A stretch of 64,000 nt of DNA from IMG/VR virus record IMGVR_UViG_3300027741_000023, positions 1-64,000 of that record; one strand, 5' to 3'. A program made the translations under genes and the position numbers. The stretch comes from a virus. The first letter of the stretch is position 1; every line of letters starts with the position of its first letter. The notes beneath the pieces are model-generated. The model saw only the letters and a list, made by a program, of their open reading frames with translations. It was not told where the DNA came from and did not search any database. Shown piece by piece: positions 30,843 to 39,465 of this stretch.

Positions 30843-32753
30843 ATGAAAAATCTAGCTAACTTTATCGAAAACTCCGAAGATCCTGTGATCAACTTTGAGT
30901 TAGGAAAAGAATATGAAAGTATAGGCCAAACTGGCGCAGCTATCAGCTTTTATCTGCGCACAGCAGAACGCAGCTCAACTGATTTGCAGCAATACGAAGC
31001 ACTGATGCGATGCTGTATCTGTTTAGAAAAACAAAAAACTAGAGACGATACAGAAAAAGGTCTGCTGCTGAAATCCATAGCATTGATACCAACTAGACCA
31101 GAGGCATACTTCTTGCTGAGTCGTGTGCATGAAAATCGCACCGAATGGCAAGAAAGTCATAGTATGGCGGTGCTAGGATTGACTCTGGCTGACTTTAGCA
31201 CTGAATCTGTAATTCCGGAAAATTATCCAGGATACTATGCATTGTTGTTTCAGAAGGGAATGACCAGTTGGTGGGTAGGACTAACTGAGCAAAGTCGACA
31301 AATCATGCTGTTCCTCAAAGACAACTACAAAATGTTGCCCATGTATGAAACTGTTGTGAACAACAATCTTACAAATTGTGGCTTGCCTCGGATTCCCCTG
31401 CACGAAACACCCAAGTGGAACAATGCTCCTGAAGTAGTTCCGTTGTTTACTCACACTTATTATGATTCTAGCATGATTGACAGCGTTCGATTGTCGTTTG
31501 ATGGAATTAAAAATATTAAAAAGAACTTTAGTCAAAGCTATCAAGACTTGTTTGTGTTGGCAGCAACCCAAGGCAAACGCAATGGTCAATATCTTGAAAT
31601 TGGTAGTGCTGAACCTTTCTATGGCAACAACACAGCACTATTGGAAACCATGTTTGATTGGACAGGTCTAAGTATTGAGTATGAATTAAGCAAAGTAAAA
31701 GACTTTGAGCATCGACGCAAAAACTCTGTAATATGCACAGATGCAACCACAGTTAACTATGCTGCAATTCTTGCTACCAAAGGATTCTCCAAGGACATTG
31801 ATTACTTGCAAGTGGATTGCGACCCACCAGAAATTTCATTTACAGTTCTGAAAAGTATACCTTTTGATCAATACAGATTTGCTGTGATAACATTTGAACA
31901 TGATTATTACTATAATCAAAACGTAAGAGATCAAAGTCGAGAATTTCTTCAAAGCAAAGGTTATGAACTATTAGTCGGCGATCTTGCATATAACAAAGTT
32001 CATAGTTATGAAGATTGGTGGGTACATCCTGAACTGGTGAATGAAGCCACCAGAAACAGTTTAAGATCTGTTGGCAACAACATAAATTTTGCCACAGATT
32101 ATATGTTTCCTGCAAGTTTGCCAATGGTACAAGCAACAATTGTTCCTAAAGCAAACATTGCTCGAACTGCTTCCACCATAATTAATCAGCAACCCATGCC
32201 TGGTGTATGGATAGTTGATAATTTTTATCAGAATCCTGATGCAATACGTAAGTTTGCCTTGGAACAGGAATATGATAAAGGTGGCTTAGGTAAACTTTAC
32301 ATAGGCGATCGTACCAAAGAACAATTTTTATTTCCCGGACTTAAAGAAGAATTTGAATACATCATGAATCGCAAAATTGTAAACTGGGAAGGGCATGGCA
32401 TGAACGGTCGATTCCAGGTGTGTAAGGAAGGTGAGCCAATTCCTCATCATTGTGATAATCAAACTTGGGCAGCTATGTTGTACCTAACTCCTGATGCACC
32501 GTATCAGTCTGGCACATCAACCCATGCACTCAAAGGCACAGACATTAGGCATATCACTCATCCTGACATTTCGAAATGCTTTAGACCCGGCAGTCAGAAT
32601 CTAGATCGAACTATCTTTGAACCAGTGGATTCATTTGGTAACGTATACAATCGATTAGTTATATTCAATGCTGGATACATTCACTCAGCCACAGACTATT
32701 TTGGATTTACCAACGAAAACTGCCGACTGTGGCATATATTCTTCTTTGATTGA
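30843..32753 (+). CDS. Triple-domain protein: TPR + methyltransferase-like + HxD...H oxygenase-like
   Basis: A 636-residue protein directly after the radical SAM gene. Residues ~10-170 are helical TPR-like repeats (FELGKEYESIGQTGAAISFY, EAYFLLSRVHENRTEWQES). Residues ~225-400 look like an FkbM-like Rossmann domain (SQSYQDLFVLAATQGKRNGQ, then YLEIGS; DIDYLQVDCDPPE; FAVITFEHDYY). Residues ~445-636 start WIVDNFYQNPDAIRKFAL and carry His536-x-Asp538 and His614, the facial triad of Fe(II)/2-oxoglutarate dioxygenases in a DUF6445-like setting. Roles inferred: acceptor docking, methylation or sugar-linked transfer, and hydroxylation. The stop touches the convergent Nudix gene's stop with no terminator. 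Confidence 0.65.
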   Translation: MKNLANFIENSEDPVINFELGKEYESIGQTGAAISFYLRTAERSSTDLQQYEALMRCCICLEKQKTRDDTEKGLLLKSIALIPTRPEAYFLLSRVHENRTEWQESHSMAVLGLTLADFSTESVIPENYPGYYALLFQKGMTSWWVGLTEQSRQIMLFLKDNYKMLPMYETVVNNNLTNCGLPRIPLHETPKWNNAPEVVPLFTHTYYDSSMIDSVRLSFDGIKNIKKNFSQSYQDLFVLAATQGKRNGQYLEIGSAEPFYGNNTALLETMFDWTGLSIEYELSKVKDFEHRRKNSVICTDATTVNYAAILATKGFSKDIDYLQVDCDPPEISFTVLKSIPFDQYRFAVITFEHDYYYNQNVRDQSREFLQSKGYELLVGDLAYNKVHSYEDWWVHPELVNEATRNSLRSVGNNINFATDYMFPASLPMVQATIVPKANIARTASTIINQQPMPGVWIVDNFYQNPDAIRKFALEQEYDKGGLGKLYIGDRTKEQFLFPGLKEEFEYIMNRKIVNWEGHGMNGRFQVCKEGEPIPHHCDNQTWAAMLYLTPDAPYQSGTSTHALKGTDIRHITHPDISKCFRPGSQNLDRTIFEPVDSFGNVYNRLVIFNAGYIHSATDYFGFTNENCRLWHIFFFD

Positions 32754-33188
32754 TTATCTGATGCAGGTACGTTCAAGAGAAGTTATCTTCTTTTGAATAG
32801 TATCTAAGTTCACAGTGTTCCACAATCCTGGATGCAATGGCCTTGGCCAGCGTCCAGTTTTGATCCAGGCATAGCCAATGTGTTCGTGATTTAGATCAGG
32901 AAAGAACTCATGGTCAACTCTGCACCAGAAGGTGTGATATTCAAATGCAGAGTCTGGGCTTGTGAATTTTTCAATTGGAATCAACTGCTGATATTCAGGA
33001 ATAGATCCTAATTCTTCGGCACATTCACGCTCCACAGCAGCAATTAATGTTTCGCTGTGCTCTACTTTTCCGCCAACCAATCCCCATGTATCAGGGTACT
33101 TTGAATCGTTGCGCAACAGATATAGATATCTACCGGTGCTTGCGCAATAAAACCAAACTCCTACAGCTTTTACAATACCAGATTCCAT
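32754..33188 (-). CDS. Nudix hydrolase
   Basis: A 144-residue protein with a complete Nudix box at ~residues 38-61 (GGKVEHSETLIAAVERECAE then ELG), all catalytic Glu present. The family hydrolyses nucleoside diphosphates linked to another moiety; substrate here is unknown. AVGVWFYCASTGRYLYLLRN before the box fits ADP-sugar or GDP-mannose-type members. It is the last gene of the minus-strand neck operon, overlapping the end of gp15 by 19 bases. Confidence 0.85.
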   Translation of the reverse strand: MESGIVKAVGVWFYCASTGRYLYLLRNDSKYPDTWGLVGGKVEHSETLIAAVERECAEELGSIPEYQQLIPIEKFTSPDSAFEYHTFWCRVDHEFFPDLNHEHIGYAWIKTGRWPRPLHPGLWNTVNLDTIQKKITSLERTCIR

Positions 33189-34576
33189 GAGCCTCCAGTG
33201 TATAATCCATCAATGCTTTTGACCCATTTGGTACCATTCCAATAAAATTGAATGCCAGTGGTCAGGTTGATTACATATTGTGCATCTGTTGTATCTCTAC
33301 TGTTGAATGCGACAACCCATCGTGCGCCGTCGTATTCAATGATGTCATTGGCATGTGCAATCAAGGGTTGGCCACCGGTACCTAGCCATGCTTCTGGATT
33401 GGAAGGATTATTATCATAGCCGGTGCTTTCGTTTATCAAGTATCTTTGCCCGGTTAGACTGCTATCTAACCCATCTCCGGGTGCTGTGGTCAGTGGATTA
33501 ATAACAGCATCCACAGGACTCAATGTGTTTTGTGGTGCAGTGTCGGGATCAATATTGTAAATCAACAATCGATCATCAGCTGGATTTACTGCAATGGTAC
33601 CAATGATACTGCTATCCGGTGCCCAGGGATTATCCAGAGTAATATAGCTGATGCCCGGACGTAACACACCGTATGCACCAATTACTGTGGGCCAAGTGAT
33701 CTGTGGACTTTCTACTATGGGAAATCCAAAAGGTGCCAGGCTAATACGATCTGGATTCACCGGTTGCGGTGGCTGTAATACCTGTAATTGTCCGTCCAGT
33801 AGCAAAACTTGATAACTCCACGGTGTGACTTTGACTCGAGTGCCTAGTAGCAAATCATTGTCAGTTAGGGCATTGACAGCATCCCCTTGTGCATCAAATA
33901 TACTAGCAATCACACGCTCTACCACACCCAGTTTCTTGACCTTGGCTGGTGAGCTGATCCAGATAGGCAAGCTGAATGTCATGGTCATGATGTCAATAGG
34001 ATTGTCAGTACCTACTGGAATAGATCTTGAACTCCATTTCACAGTTTCGAGATTGCACACTGTGAGACTGGTCCAATCAATGTAGTTGTCTGTGGCCTGT
34101 ATTTCTAGTGCAGGATTAAACAACGTGGCAATTTGTTCAAACAACTGCATCTTTTGATTGGTGTTTGAGGTCCAGATATCCAGGTTTATGGTCAGCTTGT
34201 AAGGCACAGGCATGAGTCTTTCAATTTGAAATGCATTGCCTTGTGTGGTTTCGTAGCTTTCTGTACCTGTGTCATATGTGCGTTGACGCACAAACATTTT
34301 GTTCACATGATATGGCTCTTGCATGCGATCTCTGTCATAGGCCAACTCGGTAATATAAAATGTCATCAGTGGCGTGGCATTTAAACTGTTGGCAGAGTTT
34401 TGATTTAGGATTGTCTGTGCTTGTCGACTGGCATCGCCATAACGAATAGGTACACGTATCAAGTCTGACGTGCCCTGTTCGTTGCGTCCGTATTCAACTT
34501 CAAACAAGCTGAACATGCGTGTAAATTGCAGTAGATATCGACGTATTTGTTCGTCGTAAAAAAATAATTGGCTCAT
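33170..34576 (-). CDS. 15: gp15-like tail completion / sheath-stabiliser protein
   Basis: A 468-residue protein. Residues 1-~240 follow T4 gp15 (MSQLFFYDEQIRRYLLQF, IRVPIRYGDASRQAQ, ERLMPVPYKLTINLDIWTSN, TMTFSLPIWI), which caps the tail tube and sheath before joining the head. It is much longer than the ~270-residue T4 protein; the extra C-terminal part holds small beta modules (IIEYDGARWVVAF; IQFYWNGTKWVKS). It overlaps the bilin reductase gene by four bases (ATGA) and the Nudix gene by 19. Confidence 0.75.
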   Translation of the reverse strand: MSQLFFYDEQIRRYLLQFTRMFSLFEVEYGRNEQGTSDLIRVPIRYGDASRQAQTILNQNSANSLNATPLMTFYITELAYDRDRMQEPYHVNKMFVRQRTYDTGTESYETTQGNAFQIERLMPVPYKLTINLDIWTSNTNQKMQLFEQIATLFNPALEIQATDNYIDWTSLTVCNLETVKWSSRSIPVGTDNPIDIMTMTFSLPIWISSPAKVKKLGVVERVIASIFDAQGDAVNALTDNDLLLGTRVKVTPWSYQVLLLDGQLQVLQPPQPVNPDRISLAPFGFPIVESPQITWPTVIGAYGVLRPGISYITLDNPWAPDSSIIGTIAVNPADDRLLIYNIDPDTAPQNTLSPVDAVINPLTTAPGDGLDSSLTGQRYLINESTGYDNNPSNPEAWLGTGGQPLIAHANDIIEYDGARWVVAFNSRDTTDAQYVINLTTGIQFYWNGTKWVKSIDGLYTGGSWNLVL

Positions 34577-35253
34577 AGTCTGTGCTCTGGGTATAATACT
34601 TCGTCAATGAACTTCTTGATCACAGCCTCTTCCACGCCCATGCTGATCATGCTGCGAGCCACATGCGGATTTAACTTGTTGTTGGCATTGTACTTGCTCT
34701 GTACTGGCCAGTAATCATGTTCAGACTGTGCAGTTTTGCCCACGTTATTGAGATAGTAATCCAAGTTTGCTTCTGCCAGTTGGCACAAGTTTTCTAGTTC
34801 AGCTTCGTCGCTTACATTGCCTGCGGCCACAATGTTTGAACTGAAAATTTCTGATGCCCACTGTGGCAATACTCTAGGTTTGTTCCAGGTCACATCTTTC
34901 ACAGTTTCAGCAAAGTGTTTCATCATGAAGTGGTTGGGATCGCCACCATCACTGAAGTCATGAAATGCTCCTGTGATCTTGTTTGGCCCGCACACAGCAT
35001 CAAATCCCCAGATTGGGCTGGGATCGTTATAGTGTGGAAACACTGTGCAATGTAGCACAAGAATCTTGTGAGTGGCAGTTTTGTCCACAATCTCGACGTG
35101 TGCTCTGCGATATGTAGGGCTGGTGTACAGTCGATTGTACCAGTCGTAGGATTCGGCCACATTCACAATGGGTGTGCCTGTTTCTCTGAACCGTGATTCA
35201 AAGAACTCTGCTACTTTCAAAACTCGTTGCCAAAGATTAGTGGTCATATTCAT
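34573..35253 (-). CDS. pcyX: Ferredoxin-dependent bilin reductase, PcyX-like
   Basis: A 226-residue FDBR. Key positions match the PcyA lineage: YRRAHVEI (His52, like His74 of Synechocystis PcyA), LHCTVFP (His68, like catalytic His88) and GFDAVCGPNKITGAFHDFS (Asp85, like catalytic Asp105). Phage PebS has Asn where His68 stands, so this is PcyA-type, as in PcyX, which makes phycoerythrobilin from biliverdin by four-electron reduction. The enzyme needs ferredoxin; host or phage supply is not visible. It overlaps heme oxygenase (17 bases) and gp15 (4 bases). The start may be the second Met two codons in. PcyX versus PcyA product is inference. Confidence 0.8.
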   Translation of the reverse strand: MNMTTNLWQRVLKVAEFFESRFRETGTPIVNVAESYDWYNRLYTSPTYRRAHVEIVDKTATHKILVLHCTVFPHYNDPSPIWGFDAVCGPNKITGAFHDFSDGGDPNHFMMKHFAETVKDVTWNKPRVLPQWASEIFSSNIVAAGNVSDEAELENLCQLAEANLDYYLNNVGKTAQSEHDYWPVQSKYNANNKLNPHVARSMISMGVEEAVIKKFIDEVLYPEHRL

Positions 35254-35755
35254 TCAGTATTTGGATTGCCCAGTCAAAGGCAATATTGGCTTCATCGGCC
35301 ATATCGTCGGATAGTTTGCTTCTCATGGCTGCAATCAACACAGGAGGATCTTGAAAATCCAAACTGCTGTGCGGTCCATCCACAAGTTTTTTAATCATTT
35401 GTCCACCAAACAAATCTCCCATGTGCCATGTGTACAAGTGTGACATGATTCTTGTGGGATCTGTTAGTGTCTGTATGTAGTTATGGTATTCAAGCACAGC
35501 TGGTTTGAATTCACGAGCACTGCCATCCATTTTTTCATAATCTTGCAAGAGCAATGCTGATCTACGCACGGGTTCAATATCACTCATCAAGCCCTGCTCA
35601 GTTGCTGCTGCTTCTATTGTGTTGTAGAACAATGATTTTTGATAGGTAAAGTCCACCCAATGATCACGTGGCAGGGTTTTTGCAAACACTGCTTTCATGA
35701 ACTGTGTGGTCTCTGCTTCGCGATGTTTATCTGCTGTAAGTTCTTTAAGGCTCAT
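35237..35755 (-). CDS. ho: Heme oxygenase
   Basis: A 172-residue protein with proximal heme ligand His11 in LKELTADKHREAE and the distal-helix motif HLYTWHMGDLFGGQMIKKLV near 106-125. It opens heme to biliverdin, iron and CO, giving the substrate of the overlapping bilin reductase. It is shorter than most cyanobacterial or phage HO proteins (about 200-240), but both heme-contact helices are present. It begins two bases after the gp14 stop with no strong ribosome site, suggesting translational coupling within the late neck operon. Confidence 0.85.
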   Translation of the reverse strand: MSLKELTADKHREAETTQFMKAVFAKTLPRDHWVDFTYQKSLFYNTIEAAATEQGLMSDIEPVRRSALLLQDYEKMDGSAREFKPAVLEYHNYIQTLTDPTRIMSHLYTWHMGDLFGGQMIKKLVDGPHSSLDFQDPPVLIAAMRSKLSDDMADEANIAFDWAIQILNEYDH

Positions 35756-35757
35756 GT

Positions 35758-37131
35758 TTAGCTGGATTTCTGATAAGGTTGTGTTGGCGGATATGGCTTA
35801 GGCGGCAAATTGCCACCTTGATCACCGTTGGCAGCATTGGGGATCAGTGCTTCACTCAAGCTCTGACGGCTAGGTATGTTGCCAAGGTCTGTGGTATTCA
35901 CAGTGTATGTATTGTTAACAAAGCCGGAGCGTAAAGTATCGTTGGTGGCACCCGGTGTGAGATTGGTTCGTACATTGCTTTCAATTTTGACCCAACCTGA
36001 TCCATTGAAACGAAACAGTCGATTGGGAAAGTAATCCAGGCGTAATGCAAACTGCCCAGCAACAGGATTAGGTGGAAAATTAACACCAGCGGTCACAGGC
36101 AATCCGTTGGGTGCTTTGCCATCACCAGTCAGGTAACCTGCTGTGTAGCCATCACTTCTGGGTGAGTTACCATCGTTGGCCACAGTACGGCTGGCATCAC
36201 TTATGGTATAGTCAGCAGTGTATGTGGCAGATTCAGGATTAGCCGGTGTGCCGTCAGGATTGGTTGCCACAATGTAAAATTTCACAACATCAAACCCCGA
36301 GCGTGGTACTTCGGCTTCGGCTTGCACAAGTATAGCATCATTGATAGCCAAGTCTCGTGGACGGGTACTTTGACGGTCTTCAACGGTTTGAGGATTGGTT
36401 TTTTCTGTCCAGTATTCTGCGTTGGTAATGTCTGTGCCCGGAGGAACATTTTTGTTTGATGTATAGTATTTGTCGCCATAAAGCACTGTGACACCACCTG
36501 GATAAAAATTGCCCGGATCCCAAATGTTAATGGGCTCAAACGGTTGTTTGGTAATCTGATCAAACTCTTGTGCATTGACCATAGGAGTGGCCTTCACACG
36601 CCACAAGTGAGGCAACCAAGTTTGGCTGAATCCTTCGCTGGCAAACGCAGCATCCTGTATCACATACCACTTGGGCAAGGCTCTGGGTATGGTACTATCC
36701 AAGGGATTGTAGTCACGCAAGTTTGGTAATTCTAGCACATCACCGCTCATGAGTTTGCGACCCATGGTATCAATCATGTCGTTGTAGTGGAATGTGATAA
36801 ACACAGTGTCGTTGTTCAAGAACAGGCCAAACTGTGTGAGGTCAAAGTCGATGTCTTGTGTTTTGTAAATACCGCGCATGACATAGATATCTGGATCGTA
36901 TGTTCGGTCACGATTTTCTAACAATAGCAAATCTTCGATAAACAGCGGATTGGTTGTGTCGTATTTGGGCAGGGTAGCATCGTTGTTACCAGTATTGTCA
37001 CCAGTTTGCGGACCCATGTATTTGTGCAGATACATGTCTACACCGCCAACTTGATACATTTCACTTATAGTGCGATCAAAAAAACGGTAATCTGCTGTTC
37101 GGTTAGGGCGGTATAGGCTTAATCTTGGCAT
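35758..37131 (-). CDS. 14: gp14-like neck protein
   Basis: A 457-residue protein. N-terminal features of T4-like gp14 are visible: SEMYQVGGVDMYLHKYMGPQ, NPLFIEDLLLLENRDRTYDP, FGLFLNNDTVFITFHYNDMI, MSGDVLELPNLRD, LPHLWRVKATPM. The C-terminal half adds modules: a chitin-binding-like segment (Trp204 to Trp241) and FALRLDYFPNRLFRFNG, GWVKIES. gp14 joins head and tail with gp13. It heads the minus-strand operon behind a TAAATA motif, on the strand opposite gp13. Confidence 0.75.
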   Translation of the reverse strand: MPRLSLYRPNRTADYRFFDRTISEMYQVGGVDMYLHKYMGPQTGDNTGNNDATLPKYDTTNPLFIEDLLLLENRDRTYDPDIYVMRGIYKTQDIDFDLTQFGLFLNNDTVFITFHYNDMIDTMGRKLMSGDVLELPNLRDYNPLDSTIPRALPKWYVIQDAAFASEGFSQTWLPHLWRVKATPMVNAQEFDQITKQPFEPINIWDPGNFYPGGVTVLYGDKYYTSNKNVPPGTDITNAEYWTEKTNPQTVEDRQSTRPRDLAINDAILVQAEAEVPRSGFDVVKFYIVATNPDGTPANPESATYTADYTISDASRTVANDGNSPRSDGYTAGYLTGDGKAPNGLPVTAGVNFPPNPVAGQFALRLDYFPNRLFRFNGSGWVKIESNVRTNLTPGATNDTLRSGFVNNTYTVNTTDLGNIPSRQSLSEALIPNAANGDQGGNLPPKPYPPTQPYQKSS

Positions 37132-37138
37132 AGTGTGT

Positions 37139-37144
37139 TATTTA
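37139..37144 (-). promoter_or_regulatory. Late promoter motif for the minus-strand neck operon
   Basis: CATAAATAAC on the minus strand, seven bases before the gp14 ATG. It would drive gp14, heme oxygenase, bilin reductase, gp15 and Nudix. Confidence 0.6.
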
Positions 37145-37152
37145 TGGGCAGG

Positions 37153-37181
37153 TTGACCGGAAATGCCTGATCAGCTATAAT
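37153..37181 (+). promoter_or_regulatory. Sigma70 promoter, leaderless output
   Basis: TTGACC (37153-37158), 17 bases, TATAAT (37176-37181), with the ATG seven bases later at 37188. Confidence 0.85.
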
Positions 37182-37187
37182 ACACAC

Positions 37188-37466
37188 ATGAAAGTCATAA
37201 AGCTAAACCGCCGTTACAAAGTGTATAAAGAACAGGGCTATCAAGCTGGACTGCGATTTGACAACTGGTGTGACAATGCTCGTAATATTGAAAAAATTTG
37301 TCGTGAACGGCTAGAGACCTCAGGATATTGTCCTACCAATTCCAATTGGTATGGCTATTTTGGACAGAGAAACGTACACGGCCCAACTCCGTACTTTATC
37401 ATGTTCCAAAAAGAATCTGACTTGAGTTTTGTGCTACTTTGCGCAGACTTGACCAAAAAAGACTAA
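37188..37466 (+). CDS. Small basic protein, unknown function
   Basis: A 92-residue protein, Lys/Arg-rich at the N terminus (MKVIKLNRRYKVYKEQGYQ), then aromatic-rich with SNWYGYFG and a hydrophobic strand SFVLLCADL. Two Cys pairs are not zinc-like. The start is fixed by the leaderless promoter. Its end contains the -35 box of the next promoter. An early host-directed role is possible, unproven. Confidence 0.65.
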   Translation: MKVIKLNRRYKVYKEQGYQAGLRFDNWCDNARNIEKICRERLETSGYCPTNSNWYGYFGQRNVHGPTPYFIMFQKESDLSFVLLCADLTKKD

Positions 37467-37477
37467 CGTGCTATAAT
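37449..37477 (+). promoter_or_regulatory. Sigma70 promoter, leaderless output
   Basis: TTGACC (37449-37454), 17 bases, TATAAT (37472-37477), then ATG at 37484. The -35 lies inside the preceding coding region. Confidence 0.85.
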
Positions 37478-37483
37478 TACAGT

Positions 37484-38644
37484 ATGACAACCACTAAAGC
37501 AAAACCCATGGCCCTAGCTGCAAAAGCCAACGTCAAAGCGTTGAACCCTCGTAGTCCAGATACCAAGTATGTGGGTAATGAACCAGAATGGCACATTCAA
37601 CCTGTGAGCAATCGCACCAGTAGCTTGAGCAATGCGTTTGGTTGGTACAATTATTTCTACGGCAAGAAAGACGCCAAGGACTTTATTGCATACTACCTGG
37701 ATGCACACAATCGCACCAAGGAAGCAAAGAAAATTCGTGCCTTACCTGACAGCCAAATCCGTCTGACCACAGGTTGGTTGTGCCGTATGAGCACCATGGG
37801 GCTGGAACTGAGCGACCATGAGCAAGCCAAACTGGACGCTTTTATTCTGGAAGCATTGGTAGAAGAAGCTGATGAACCGGTAGCAGTGGTAGAAACCAAG
37901 GCAGCAGGTCCTTCTATTCAAGACCGACTGCGGGAAAAAGCAACAGATTGTGCCGGTGAGATCGAAGGCTTGTTTGACGATTTTGTTGCAGCAGGTGCAA
38001 AGATGAGTGCGCAGTTTCAACCCATCACAATCATTCGTGGGCACAATGTAGCACCACAATTGATCAGCCAAATTCAACAGATCTGGAAGCGCCATCTAAC
38101 AGAACTAGAAGCTGTGGTAGCAGGCAAAGATGCACAGTTGGTAGAAGGCTACGGCTATTTGACTAAAACTCAAGCCAAGCAGTTGGTAAAGTTTGCTGAA
38201 CAAGTGATCACTGACTGCAACAACTATGTGCAGATCAAGAAAGTTGAACGCAAGCCACGTGCCAAGAAAGCAGTGAGTCCAGAAAAAGTAACAGCCCGGT
38301 TCAAGTATCTCAAAACATTCCCAGATCTCAAACTGGTAAGTGAACCTGCTGTGAAGCTGGTGGATGCAACTGAAGCATGGTTGTACGACACTGTGAAGCG
38401 CAAACTGATCCATGTGATGGGAGATGCGCATCGCGGTAGCTTTACTGTGAAAGGTTCTGCTGTGATTGGATTTGATACAGGCACAAGCTCGCAGAAAACA
38501 CTGCGCAAGCCTACAGAAACTATCAAAGCACTGATGTCTGCAGGCAAACCTGCCACACGCAAGATCTTCAAAGAACTCACAACAACTGAGACCACGTGGA
38601 ACGGGCGTGGCAACGAGAATCTCATCATTCTCAAGGTGTGGTAA
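37484..38644 (+). CDS. Conserved phage protein, unknown function
   Basis: A 386-residue protein counted from the ATG placed exactly at the promoter's start point; a longer upstream frame overlaps the promoter and is unlikely. Residues ~30-130 are compact (WHIQPVSNRTSSLSNAFGWY, GWLCRMSTMGLEL); ~140-230 are helical; ~230-260 are Lys/Arg-rich (KVERKPRAKKAV), suggesting nucleic-acid contact; the rest is beta-rich (GSFTVKGSAVIGFDTGTSS). No catalytic motif. Early promoter plus basic linker hint at a DNA/RNA-associated early function. Confidence 0.6.
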   Translation: MTTTKAKPMALAAKANVKALNPRSPDTKYVGNEPEWHIQPVSNRTSSLSNAFGWYNYFYGKKDAKDFIAYYLDAHNRTKEAKKIRALPDSQIRLTTGWLCRMSTMGLELSDHEQAKLDAFILEALVEEADEPVAVVETKAAGPSIQDRLREKATDCAGEIEGLFDDFVAAGAKMSAQFQPITIIRGHNVAPQLISQIQQIWKRHLTELEAVVAGKDAQLVEGYGYLTKTQAKQLVKFAEQVITDCNNYVQIKKVERKPRAKKAVSPEKVTARFKYLKTFPDLKLVSEPAVKLVDATEAWLYDTVKRKLIHVMGDAHRGSFTVKGSAVIGFDTGTSSQKTLRKPTETIKALMSAGKPATRKIFKELTTTETTWNGRGNENLIILKVW

Positions 38645-38649
38645 CGGGC

Positions 38650-38655
38650 TAAATA
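38650..38655 (+). promoter_or_regulatory. Late promoter motif for gp13
   Basis: GCTAAATATC just after the preceding stop, 18 bases before the gp13 ATG. Confidence 0.6.
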
Positions 38656-38656
38656 T

Positions 38657-38673
38657 CAGGAACGGAGTTCCTG
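38657..38673 (+). promoter_or_regulatory. Hairpin holding the gp13 ribosome site
   Basis: A perfect 7-bp stem (38657-38663 with 38667-38673) with loop GGA ends directly before the ATG at 38674. The GGAG Shine-Dalgarno site sits at the loop and upper stem. Confidence 0.55.
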
Positions 38674-39444
38674 ATGCAAGAACAACAACCTATAGACCTA
38701 ACAACACTCAAAAACAACTTGTTTGAGTACGTGCGCCTGATGCTGGGCCACCAGATCATTGATATTGAACTGGACCCAGCGCACTTTGAAGCTGCATATC
38801 AAAAGACCATTGGCACTTACCGCCAACGTGCTAACAATGCATATGAAGAAAGCTACAGCTTCATGCAGCTGGTTAATCAACAAAACATCTACACTTTGCC
38901 CCAAGAAGTGCAGAGTGTTAGACAGATTTTCAAACGCAGTTTTGGTATAGCATCTGGGCCTTTTGGGTCAAACTTTGATCCATTCAGTCAAGCACAGATG
39001 AATGTGTATCTAATCAACTTTAACCAGTCCGGTGGCCTGGCCACATACGACTTCTACAGTCAATACGTAGAGCTAGCAGCTAGAATGTTTGGTGGATTCT
39101 TGAACTACACATGGAATCCAGTTACTAAAAAACTACAGCTGATCCGTAGTCCCCCAGGCGGTGGCGAAGTAGTGCTGCTGTGGACCTACAATCTCAAGCC
39201 CGAAATACAATTGCTAAGTGACTTCCAGATTCAACAATGGATCAAAGATTACTTGGTAGCGGCTAGCAAGATGATCATAGGTGAAGCAAGAGAGAAATTT
39301 GGCACTATCGCCGGACCGCAAGGTGGTGGAACTCTCAACGGTGCTGCCATGAAGGGTGAAGCCAAAGCCGAAATGGATGCGTTGATCTCACAATTGGTGA
39401 ATTATGTTGATGGTTCACAGCCATTAACCTTTGTAATCGGCTGA
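38674..39444 (+). CDS. 13: gp13-like neck protein
   Basis: A 256-residue protein matching T4-like gp13. Helical N terminus (NNLFEYVRLMLGHQIIDIEL), then FEAAYQKTIGTYRQRANNA, and the C-terminal signature IKDYLVAASKMIIGEAREKF, GTIAGPQGGGTLNGAAM. gp13 closes the head after packaging and recruits the tail with gp14 and gp15, encoded here on the other strand. Late motif and hairpin precede it. Confidence 0.8.
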   Translation: MQEQQPIDLTTLKNNLFEYVRLMLGHQIIDIELDPAHFEAAYQKTIGTYRQRANNAYEESYSFMQLVNQQNIYTLPQEVQSVRQIFKRSFGIASGPFGSNFDPFSQAQMNVYLINFNQSGGLATYDFYSQYVELAARMFGGFLNYTWNPVTKKLQLIRSPPGGGEVVLLWTYNLKPEIQLLSDFQIQQWIKDYLVAASKMIIGEAREKFGTIAGPQGGGTLNGAAMKGEAKAEMDALISQLVNYVDGSQPLTFVIG

Positions 39445-39459
39445 TATCTATGCTATAAT
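39431..39459 (+). promoter_or_regulatory. Sigma70 promoter, leaderless output
   Basis: TTGTAA (39431-39436), 17 bases, TATAAT (39454-39459), then ATG at 39466. The -35 is inside the end of gp13. Confidence 0.75.
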
Positions 39460-39465
39460 CAGAAC

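Noticed and set aside
34573-35253. PebS (phycoerythrobilin synthase of cyanophages)
   Set aside because: LHCTVFP keeps the His of PcyA where PebS has Asn, and AVCGPNKITGAF matches PcyA-type spacing.
37439-37484. Upstream start for the 386-aa gene
   Set aside because: It would run through the promoter and out of the preceding gene's end; ATG at 37484 coincides with the predicted transcription start.
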